Part shown: positions 51,249 through 58,519 of the stretch, in pieces
Numbering within the stretch: position 1 is the first letter of the stretch
Layout of the letters: every line of letters starts with the position of its first letter
NCBI GenBank assembly: GCA_035631315.1
Contig: DASQIZ010000059.1
Span: 6,991 to 70,990, forward strand
From: 40CM-2-70-7 sp035631315
GTDB lineage: Bacteria > Gemmatimonadota > Gemmatimonadetes > Gemmatimonadales > GWC2-71-9
DNA length: 64,000 bases
Direction of reading: 5' to 3'
The notes under the pieces: model-generated
What the model saw: the letters and a program-made list of their open reading frames with translations, nothing else
What the model was told of the DNA's origin: nothing
Database searches by the model: none
Program-made: the position numbers and the translations under genes

Positions 51249-52829
51249 ATGTCCGAAGTTCCCGCCGATCTCGCGGCCGCGCTCGGCGGCCGCTATGAGC
51301 TGCGCCAGGTGCTGGGGCGTGGTGGGATGGCCACAGTGTACCTGGCCACGGACCACAAGCACGATCGCCAGGTCGCGGTCAAGGTCCTGCTTCCCGGGCT
51401 CGCTGCGTTCCTCGGCACTGAGCGCTTCCTCACCGAAATCCAGATCGCGGCACGCCTCAATCACCCGCACATCCTGTCACTCCACGACTCGGGGGAAGCG
51501 GGTGGCTTCCTTTATTACGTGATGCCGTATATCGACGGCGGCTCGTTACGGCAGCAAATCAAACCGGGACGAGAGCCGTCGGCCGGCGAAGCGCTCGACG
51601 TCCTTCGCCCCGTCGCGGATGCGCTGTCGTACGCGCACCGGATGGGCGTGCTCCACCGCGACATCAAGCCTGAGAACATTCTGTTTTCCCAGGGACACCC
51701 CATCGTTGCGGACTTCGGCATCGCGCGCGCCGTGACGACCGCGGGGGGCCAGCATCTCACCAGAACGGGCTTCCCCATCGGCACACCCGGGTACATGAGC
51801 CCGGAGCAGGCCGCGGGACTCACCGATCTCGACGCGCGCGCCGACGTGTACTCGCTCGCCGTGGTGTCGTACGAGCTCCTGGTGGGCGAGCTGCCGGGCC
51901 GCTGGCCGACCGAGGAAGCCGTGCGCGCCGGCCGCTTTGGCGAAGCGCCGCCGATGCACCGCACCCGCCTCACCTCGCTCGGCGCGCCGATCGAAGGCGC
52001 GCTGATCCGCGGGTTGTCCGTGCGATCCGACCAGCGCACCGCCACGCCTTCGGCTCTGATCGCCGAGCTGTCCGGTGACGCGCCTCCCGTTCGGCGGCGC
52101 TTCAGCGAGGGCGAGGTGCAGGAGATCGTGAAGCGGGCGTCCGAGATGGAAGCGAACCCGACCCAGTCCGGCGCGATGACGATCGGGGGGGTAGAGTCGC
52201 TCGCCGCCGAGGTCGGCATTCAACCGGAGCTGGTGCGGAAGGCCGCGGGGGCGCTCACGCCGGGCAAGGCGGCGACGCCCGCGACCATTGATTTCGCCAG
52301 GCACAATCGCTGGGTGGGCGGACCGACCCGTTTGTTCATGGAGCGCGAGGTCGACGGAGAGCTCCCGGACGCGGAATTCCCCACGCTGGTCGAGGAGATC
52401 AGGAAGCTCGTCTCGGATGTTGGTCAGGTCAGTCAGCTCGGCCATTCGTTTTCCTGGATTTCGACCCGAGGCGGCGGCCGGACGCGGGACGTCGAAGTGT
52501 CGGTGTCGGTCCGCGGGGGCAAGACGCGCATCCGGGCCCGCGAGAATCTCTCCGTGCTGATCGCCGCGACCTTCGGTGGCATCGGCGGAGGCGTCGGCGG
52601 TGGAGTTGGTGGTCCCCTGATGGGCACCTTGTTCGGGGGCGTGCACATTTCTCCCGTGTTTCTGCCCGTCGTTATTCCACTGTGGCTCGGAAGCGTGTAC
52701 TTGTTTGGGCGGAAGGTCTACCAGCACTCGGTGTCCAAGCGGAGCTTGGGACTGACCGAGCTCATCGATCGTCTCGCTGAGCTGACTGCGGAGATGATCC
52801 CGGTGTCGCGTCCCCGGTTGCAGGCCTGA
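51249..52829 (+). CDS. Ser/Thr protein kinase with C-terminal membrane domain
   Basis: This is a 526-residue Hanks kinase: VLGRGGMATVYLA (from 21), Lys45, HRDIKPEN (136 on), DFG (155-157), GTPGYMSPEQ. After the kinase (to about 285) comes a short helical domain, SEGEVQEIVKRASEM through AAEVGIQPELVRKAA, frequent in Gemmatimonadota kinases. A beta-rich part follows, then two hydrophobic segments, one of them very Gly-rich (FGGIGGGVGGGVGGPLMGTL). ATG 51249 lies 9 bases after TATATT, so the message may be leaderless. It is one base from the cyclase start, forming an operon. Confidence 0.87.
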   Translation: MSEVPADLAAALGGRYELRQVLGRGGMATVYLATDHKHDRQVAVKVLLPGLAAFLGTERFLTEIQIAARLNHPHILSLHDSGEAGGFLYYVMPYIDGGSLRQQIKPGREPSAGEALDVLRPVADALSYAHRMGVLHRDIKPENILFSQGHPIVADFGIARAVTTAGGQHLTRTGFPIGTPGYMSPEQAAGLTDLDARADVYSLAVVSYELLVGELPGRWPTEEAVRAGRFGEAPPMHRTRLTSLGAPIEGALIRGLSVRSDQRTATPSALIAELSGDAPPVRRRFSEGEVQEIVKRASEMEANPTQSGAMTIGGVESLAAEVGIQPELVRKAAGALTPGKAATPATIDFARHNRWVGGPTRLFMEREVDGELPDAEFPTLVEEIRKLVSDVGQVSQLGHSFSWISTRGGGRTRDVEVSVSVRGGKTRIRARENLSVLIAATFGGIGGGVGGGVGGPLMGTLFGGVHISPVFLPVVIPLWLGSVYLFGRKVYQHSVSKRSLGLTELIDRLAELTAEMIPVSRPRLQA

Positions 52830-52830
52830 C

Positions 52831-53487
52831 ATGCCCACACGACTCGTCGACCTGAGCCATGTCGTCGAGCACGGGATGATCACGTACAAGGGTCTCCCGG
52901 CCCCTTTGATCTGCGACTATCTGAGCCGGGAGGCGTCCCGGCAGAAGTACGCACCGGGCACCGAGTTCAACATCGGCAAGATCGAGATGGTCGCGAACAC
53001 GGGGACGTACCTCGACAGTCCCTTCCACCGGTACGAACACGGCACCGATCTCGCAGGGCTCCCGCTCACGTCGCTCGCCGACCTTGACTGCATGGTCGCG
53101 CGGGTTTCCCCCGAAAAGAAGTCCATCGATCGGCTGCCCTTCGACAGGGCCGATGTGCGGGGGAAGGCGGTGCTGGTGCACACGGGGTGGGACCGGTACT
53201 GGCGCACCGATGCGTACTTCGAACACCACCCGTTCCTGACGGGGCCGCTCGCGGAGTGGCTGGCGGATGCTGGCGCGACGCTCGTCGGCATCGACTCGCA
53301 CAATATCGACAACATCGACACCGGGGAGCGCCCGGTCCACACGACGCTCCTCGGCCGCGACATCCCGATCGTGGAACATATGACCGGGTTGTCTGCCCTC
53401 CCCGATCGCGGGTCGCGGTTCTTCGCGGTACCCGTCAAAGTGAAAGGCTTCGGGACCTTCCCGGTCAGGGCCTTCGCGAAGTTCTAG
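52831..53487 (+). CDS. Cyclase-family (kynurenine formamidase-like) hydrolase
   Basis: This is a 218-residue member of the cyclase/arylformamidase superfamily: RLVDLSHVVEHGM, VLVHTGWDRYW, GIDSHNIDNID. The metal motif usually reads HxGTHxDxPxH; here it is NTGTYLDSPFH, with the first His replaced by Asn and the second by Tyr, so metal binding must differ. The protein probably still hydrolyses an amide or lactone; kynurenine formamidase itself cannot be claimed, as no other kyn genes are near. It is co-transcribed with the kinase upstream and convergent with an M1 peptidase gene one base away. Confidence 0.8.
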   Translation: MPTRLVDLSHVVEHGMITYKGLPAPLICDYLSREASRQKYAPGTEFNIGKIEMVANTGTYLDSPFHRYEHGTDLAGLPLTSLADLDCMVARVSPEKKSIDRLPFDRADVRGKAVLVHTGWDRYWRTDAYFEHHPFLTGPLAEWLADAGATLVGIDSHNIDNIDTGERPVHTTLLGRDIPIVEHMTGLSALPDRGSRFFAVPVKVKGFGTFPVRAFAKF

Positions 53488-53488
53488 C

Positions 53489-55783
53489 CTACCAGCTCTC
53501 CGTCTTGACGTTCGCCAGCACGGAGTGGAGGTCGTTGAACGTGACCTTCTTCGCTCCCGCGGGCAGCGGCGGGCTCTGATACTCGGTCTTCTCTCCGTTC
53601 ACGAAAATTCTGAAGTGCGCGATGCGATTGTCGCCGAGGTCCGCGGCGACGAGGACGGGCATCTGGAAATCGGGTCCGACGCCCTCCTGCTTGATCCGGA
53701 ACTTGATCACGGTCGTGTTGTTGTCCGCGGGCTGGTTGGTCCAGGCGACGTGATAGGTCGGGATCTGCGTGCCTTTCACCCATTCGTCGAAGAACCAGTC
53801 CATCTGCAGTCCGGCATGCTTTTCGACGATGTTCTGGAAGTCCTGTGTGGTGGCGGTCTTCCCGTTGTAGGTCTGGTAGAAGTCCTTCATGGTCTCGGTG
53901 AAGCGGTCTTCGTTCATGTTGTGCACGTCGAGCATCATGATCCGCAGCATGTGCAGAATCCAGGCGCCCTTCTCGTAGACCATGACCTGCGCGCCTTCGG
54001 GGATCTCGAACGTGGACGCCCTGCCTCCGACCCAGATCGCCCCGGCGTTCTTGTCGGCGATGATGTCGCTCTGGTACTGGTCCAGGAACTTGAAGTATTC
54101 GGTCGAGTGGTGTCGTTCCGCGGCGAGGTACCAGAGTGCCGAGAAGCTCGCGAAGCCCTCGCCCATCCATTGGTCCCGGTACGTGGCCGGCTCGACGCCG
54201 TTGCCCCACCACTGGTGCGCCACCTCGTGGGCCCGGAACCATTCGTCGAACCCATCGAGAGACGTGAAGTGGAAGGTGCTCGCCGAGAGGTCGATGAATC
54301 CCTGGAAGGAGACTCCTTCCGAGAACGGGATCTCGGTGACGTAGAAGTGATGGCTGGGCGGTGGCCCGAAGAGCACGGAGTAGTACTTGAGGCTGTTGGA
54401 GACATCCGCGGTGACGTTTTCGACCATGTGCGACTGTTGCGGCAGATAGTACCCGGAGGTCGCGAGCGCGTGCGCGATTTCCCGGTGGGCATCCTCGGAC
54501 AGCATGACATCGAGCGCGCGGTCCGGTTCGTCCACATGGTGGTTCTCGAAGATGCCGAGATTGAAGGTCGCCCAGGGGGTGGGGCGGTCGATGGTCCAGT
54601 GGGTGGTGACGACCTTTCCCGAGAGGCTCGAGTCGGTCCGCTGGCCTACGCTGGCAAAGGAATACTGATGCGGAGTGTGGTAGGTAACGTCGAAGGTCGC
54701 GTCGTCACTTCCCGACAAATTCACCGGATACCAAGCGACTCCAGGCTCGATGTAGAACCACTCGACATCCCGGTCGATCAGGTCCGGGTGGTTGGCATGA
54801 TAGCTCACGGTCAACGTGAGCGAGTCACCCGGCGCCAGCCGCTTCGGCGTCCGGACCCACAGAATCCCTGAATCCTTCCCCTTGAACGTCACGGCCTTCG
54901 ATCCATCCTGCCAATGAGCCGAGTCGACCAGGATCTTGTACTGCAGGTAGAACGGAAACCACGGTCCGGCGGCCTGGTCGGCCTTGAAGGTCATGGACGT
55001 CGTGGCCAGGAGATCGATATCGGCGCCGAACGTCTCCTTCAGATTCGCGTCCATGACGTAGTGCGTGGTTTCGAGCCATTGGAACCGCGATGCCGTCGCA
55101 GGAATGCCGGCGAGCGGGAATTGCGTCACCAGGTCCCAGTGCGTTCCGAACTCAGTCCGGTGCGCCGGCTTGTAGAACTTCACGGCCTCGGTTTCGGTCG
55201 GATCGATCTGGAACATCGTGTCGCCATGCTTCGCGAGCTTCAGCCGCGCCACAAACAGCCCGTTGCGCTCGCCGTTCAGGAACGGCCACACCGGGCGCCA
55301 GCGCCAGGCATCATCGAGGGTTTCGAGGGCGTCCTTCACATGCCCGACAACGTTTCCGGGGACCTGACCGACGGCCGATCCGAAATGCAGCAGCTGATCC
55401 GTCGTACTGTCCGCGAAGATCAGGACGGCTTCCGAGACGCTGTCATCGAGCGTGTCGCTGTTCGCAAACACGTGCAGCTCGGCGCGCTCCGTCGGGTTCG
55501 GTGGGATGAGCGTGAACCGTCCCGTCCCCTGGAAAATGGCGCCGGCCGTATGGCCGTCGACATTCCCCAGGAGGTAGAGGAAACCGTCTTCGAGTATGAG
55601 GGTGCCGGCGTCTCGCGCGAGCACCAGGTGGTGGACCTTCATCACCTGGTTCGACGGGGCGAGGGTCATGACCTCGCTATGACGCGTGAGATAGTTGTCA
55701 GCCGCGGTGCCCCACACTTGCTGTGCCGTGAGCAGACCGGGAACGCAGGAGAGCAGAGCGACAGCGGATCGCAACCGGTGCAT
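53489..55783 (-). CDS. Secreted M1-family aminopeptidase
   Basis: This is a 764-residue exported peptidase with signal peptide HRLRSAVALLSCVPGLLTAQ. The zinc site is HEVAHQWWGN (519-528) with Glu542 in WMGEGFASF, the canonical HExxH-x18-E. The N-terminal third is longer than in classical PepN and contains a beta domain with FLYLLGNVDGH. The GxMEN motif is diverged. C-terminal sequence KFRIKQEGVGPDFQMPVLV forms a beta domain rather than the helical bowl of PepN. It is paralogous in activity to the M1 protein at 42417 but not a close copy. Stops one base from the cyclase gene. Confidence 0.9.
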   Translation of the reverse strand: MHRLRSAVALLSCVPGLLTAQQVWGTAADNYLTRHSEVMTLAPSNQVMKVHHLVLARDAGTLILEDGFLYLLGNVDGHTAGAIFQGTGRFTLIPPNPTERAELHVFANSDTLDDSVSEAVLIFADSTTDQLLHFGSAVGQVPGNVVGHVKDALETLDDAWRWRPVWPFLNGERNGLFVARLKLAKHGDTMFQIDPTETEAVKFYKPAHRTEFGTHWDLVTQFPLAGIPATASRFQWLETTHYVMDANLKETFGADIDLLATTSMTFKADQAAGPWFPFYLQYKILVDSAHWQDGSKAVTFKGKDSGILWVRTPKRLAPGDSLTLTVSYHANHPDLIDRDVEWFYIEPGVAWYPVNLSGSDDATFDVTYHTPHQYSFASVGQRTDSSLSGKVVTTHWTIDRPTPWATFNLGIFENHHVDEPDRALDVMLSEDAHREIAHALATSGYYLPQQSHMVENVTADVSNSLKYYSVLFGPPPSHHFYVTEIPFSEGVSFQGFIDLSASTFHFTSLDGFDEWFRAHEVAHQWWGNGVEPATYRDQWMGEGFASFSALWYLAAERHHSTEYFKFLDQYQSDIIADKNAGAIWVGGRASTFEIPEGAQVMVYEKGAWILHMLRIMMLDVHNMNEDRFTETMKDFYQTYNGKTATTQDFQNIVEKHAGLQMDWFFDEWVKGTQIPTYHVAWTNQPADNNTTVIKFRIKQEGVGPDFQMPVLVAADLGDNRIAHFRIFVNGEKTEYQSPPLPAGAKKVTFNDLHSVLANVKTESW

Positions 55784-55835
55784 GACGGGCCTCGGATAGA
55801 GACCCGCCTAAACTGCGCAACCAGCCGACGTGCCG

Positions 55836-57410
55836 CTACCCCTTGTTGGGCTTGGTGACCGCGGCGGAGAGCAGCTCGCCCTGCGACCGCGCCCGCCGGA
55901 GCGCGGTGATGGCCCACTGCACTTCCGCGTCGCGCGCGATCGCCCGCCGGCCGGCCGCAGAGTCGCCGAAGATTTCCTGCGCGACGTTCCCTTCGATCAC
56001 GCGGTCCAGATAGGTCGCCCCGCCGGCGACGACCTCGGGCGAGAGCGATACGCCGCGGGCCTTGAGGTGCGCCAGGATCGACTCGCGCCAGGCGAGGGGC
56101 TCCCTGAAGTCGGGCTTCACGATCGGGCGCAGCGAGTCCACGAGATCGTGGAGTGCGCCGAAGAAGTCGCGGCTCTTGGGCGAGAGCACCTTCACCAGCG
56201 CCTGTTCACCCGTGGTCAGCGTGTCGTCGGAGAGCGCGACATCCGGCGTGATGGCACCACCCCCCAGCACAGTGCGTCCACCGTCCGAGTGGAAGATGGG
56301 GCGGGGGCCGAGCGTGTCGCGCGGGACGCTGTCGACCCCGGGCGCGCGGCGGCCGACATCCCGCTCCGGCCGCTGAATCGACCGGCCACTCGGCGTAATC
56401 CACCGGCCGGTAGTCATCACGACGATCCACCCGTCGGGCAGCGTCCGCGCCGTCTGCACCAGTCCTTTTCCGAAGGAGCGTTCACCCGCCACGAGTGCGC
56501 GGTCGTGATCCTGCAGCGCGCCGGCGACGATCTCGGAGGCCGAGGCCGTGTAGCGGTCCACGAGCACGACGAGCGGGAGTCCCGGAGCGAGTGGCGACGA
56601 CGTCGCGTAGTAGCGTTCGGTCGAGTCGCGGGTCTCCACGCTGTAAATCTGCTGGCCGCGGGAGAGGAAGAAATTCGCGATGGTCTGCGCCTGGTCGGTC
56701 AGCCCGCCGCCGTTCCCACGGAGGTCGAGGACCACCCCGCGCACGTTGCGCTGCGAGAAGTCGAGGAGGGCCGACCCGACTTCGCGCGCGGACGACTCGC
56801 TGAAGCGCTGGAGCGGGAGGTAGCCGATCGAGTCGGCGGTGACGAGGGCGTACGGGACCGCCGGGATGTGCACCAGCGCCCGGGTCATCTTGAAGTCGAG
56901 CGGCTCCTTCACGCCGGGGCGGGCGAAGCGCACGGTCACCGCGGTGCCGGTCACCCCGCGGGTGGCGCGCGAGACCTCTTCGATCTTGGCGCGCCGCATG
57001 TCCTTCCCGTCCACCGACACGATGTGGTCACCGGCCATCACGCCCGCGCGCTCGGCGGGGGTGTGGGGATAGACCTTGCTCACTTGGACACCGGTGTCGG
57101 CATCCTCCAGCAGGAGACCAATGCCGGCGTACTTGCCTTCGTAGGTGACGTCGAAGTCTTCGGACTTCTGGGGCGGGAAGATGTTGGCGTAGGGATCGTG
57201 GAGCTGGGTGATCAGGCCCCGGGCCGCTTTTTCGTAGATGTCGGATTGGTCGAGGGAGTCCACGAAGTGGGTGGCGACGAGCTCGGACACCCAGCTGAAG
57301 AGCCGTTCGCCGTCCCGGGATTCGGAGCCCTGGTGGCGGGGCATGGCCCAACCGAGGACGGCTCCGGAGGCGAGGAGCCCGACGGCGGCGGCGATCGTGG
57401 TTCTGCGCAT
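55836..57410 (-). CDS. S41-family C-terminal processing peptidase
   Basis: This is a 524-residue CtpA/Prc-like protease. ATG 57410 follows AGGAG by 5 bases; the N-terminus RRTTIAAAVGLLASGAVLGW is a signal or anchor. A PDZ domain (GIGLLLEDADTGVQVSKVYP, RAGVMAGDHIVSVDG) precedes the catalytic core, with Ser290 in YTASASEIVAGAL and Lys315 in GERSFGKGLVQ at the standard 25-residue spacing. A C-terminal region of 170 residues is extra. It degrades or trims periplasmic proteins. It lies 52 bp upstream of the M1 gene and is co-directional. Confidence 0.92.
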   Translation of the reverse strand: MRRTTIAAAVGLLASGAVLGWAMPRHQGSESRDGERLFSWVSELVATHFVDSLDQSDIYEKAARGLITQLHDPYANIFPPQKSEDFDVTYEGKYAGIGLLLEDADTGVQVSKVYPHTPAERAGVMAGDHIVSVDGKDMRRAKIEEVSRATRGVTGTAVTVRFARPGVKEPLDFKMTRALVHIPAVPYALVTADSIGYLPLQRFSESSAREVGSALLDFSQRNVRGVVLDLRGNGGGLTDQAQTIANFFLSRGQQIYSVETRDSTERYYATSSPLAPGLPLVVLVDRYTASASEIVAGALQDHDRALVAGERSFGKGLVQTARTLPDGWIVVMTTGRWITPSGRSIQRPERDVGRRAPGVDSVPRDTLGPRPIFHSDGGRTVLGGGAITPDVALSDDTLTTGEQALVKVLSPKSRDFFGALHDLVDSLRPIVKPDFREPLAWRESILAHLKARGVSLSPEVVAGGATYLDRVIEGNVAQEIFGDSAAGRRAIARDAEVQWAITALRRARSQGELLSAAVTKPNKG

Positions 57411-57607
57411 AGGACTCCTGGGGCGCGGCAAAGATGGTAGAAGAGGCGACGGCGCCAGCGTTCACTCTACCCCGAATGCGGGGGGGATGCCAGTCAGGGT
57501 CTAACAAGGGGCGTGACAGTGCGTTGAAAGGTGCCGGGGCGCGTTGTTTTGCTTATGCGGGGCGCCGAGCTTACTGTTAGGGTAGGCGGTCCACTTTAGG
57601 AGCTTCG

Positions 57608-57970
57608 ATGCCCGTGACCGCCAGACTGTCGAAACAATTTTATGACCGGTTCGGGAACGAGGTCGCGAACGAGCTGGTGGAGTGGTTCAACCAGGTGGAT
57701 GCGACGTACCGCGGGGATTTGCGGGAGCTGAATGAGCTCAACTTTGCGAGATTCGACGCGAAGTTGGAGCAGCGCTTTGCGGAGCAGGACGGCAAATGGG
57801 AGCGCCGGTTTGGGGATCAGGACAGCAAGTGGGAGCGCCGGATTGCGCAGCAGCAGGTGCAGTGGGAGCAGCGATTCGCGGCTCTGGAGACGCGGCTGGT
57901 CCGGTGGATGTTCGTCTTTTGGGTGACTGGACTAGGCACGCTGGTGGGTCTGGCGCGGCTCAAGCCGTAG
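57608..57970 (+). CDS. Tail-anchored hendecad coiled-coil protein
   Basis: This is a 120-residue protein of unknown function with AGGAG 5 bases before ATG 57608. An N-terminal helix (ARLSKQFYDRFGNEVANELV) precedes five consecutive 11-residue repeats at 46-56, 57-67, 68-78, 79-89 and 90-100: FARFDAKLEQR, FAEQDGKWERR, FGDQDSKWERR, IAQQQVQWEQR, FAALETRLVRW. The last runs into a single TM (101-117). Eleven-residue periodicity indicates a right-handed or straight coiled coil, so an oligomeric, membrane-tethered rod in the cytosol is expected. Gene 42 bp upstream of a tRNA. Confidence 0.78.
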   Translation: MPVTARLSKQFYDRFGNEVANELVEWFNQVDATYRGDLRELNELNFARFDAKLEQRFAEQDGKWERRFGDQDSKWERRIAQQQVQWEQRFAALETRLVRWMFVFWVTGLGTLVGLARLKP

Positions 57971-58012
57971 TACCGATTCCGGGGGCGTGCGGGTAGATTT
58001 TGGGCCCTTAAC

Positions 58013-58086
58013 GCGCCAGTAGCTCAGCTGGATAGAGCGTCGGCCTCCGGAGCCGAAGGTCGTGGGTTCGAATCCCGCCTGGCGCA
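58013..58086 (+). tRNA. tRNA-Arg (anticodon CCG)
   Basis: A complete 74-base cloverleaf: acceptor GCGCCAG/CTGGCGC plus discriminator A, D stem GCTC/GAGC, anticodon stem TCGGC/GCCGA with loop CTCCGGA (T33, anticodon CCG), T arm GTGGG-TTCGAAT-CCCGC. The 3' CCA is not encoded. A run of ten C follows a few bases later. Confidence 0.97.
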
Positions 58087-58145
58087 CTCCGCCCCCCCCC
58101 CGTTGCAATCATCGCCGCTGGCTCCCCCGCTTCGCCGCCGCGCGA

Positions 58146-58185
58146 TTGACTGACCATGCACAATGACATAGTCTATCTATGTCAT
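58146..58185 (+). promoter_or_regulatory. Leaderless-type PadR promoter overlapping a 9-bp inverted repeat
   Basis: TTGACT (58146-58151) and TAGTCT (58169-58174) are 17 bp apart. The perfect inverted repeat ATGACATAG / CTATGTCAT (58163-58171, 58177-58185) covers the -10 box and reaches into the padR start codon at 58184. A start nine bases after the -10 leaves little or no 5' leader. Confidence 0.7.
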
Positions 58186-58519
58186 GTCTCCCCGCGACGA
58201 AATCCCCCCCGGAACGCTCGACATGCTGATCCTGAAGACCCTCGCGGCCGCCGGCAAACTCCACGGCTTCGAAATTGCCGAAACCATCCGCCGCACCACG
58301 ATCGACGTCCTGCAGGTTGAGGAGGGCTCCCTCTACCCTGCCCTTCAGCGGATGCTGATCAAGGGCTGGATTGCAGGAGAGTGGGGCAAGACGAAGGAGA
58401 ACCGTCGCGCTCGCTACTACCGCGTCACTGCGAGTGGCAGGAAGCATCTCGAGCGCGAGATGGAGACCTACCAACGAGTGGCCCGCGCGATCGGCCTCAT
58501 CCTCCGCACCGCCCAATGA
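58184..58519 (+). CDS. PadR-family transcriptional regulator
   Basis: This is a 111-residue PadR: GTLDMLILKTLAAAGKLHGF, VEEGSLYPALQRMLIKGW, RARYYRVTASGRKHLERE. The helix after LILKTL differs from the LEPMHG type shared by the other three (AAAGKLHGFEIAE). The stop overlaps the next ADOP start (ATGA, 58516-58519). The operator-like inverted repeat reaches into its own start codon. Confidence 0.93.
   Translation: MSPRDEIPPGTLDMLILKTLAAAGKLHGFEIAETIRRTTIDVLQVEEGSLYPALQRMLIKGWIAGEWGKTKENRRARYYRVTASGRKHLEREMETYQRVARAIGLILRTAQ

Noticed and set aside
58087..58110. Integration site at the tRNA-Arg 3' end
   Set aside because: No repeat of the tRNA 3' end occurs elsewhere in the window that I could see, and no integrase is present. 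The C run is simple sequence.
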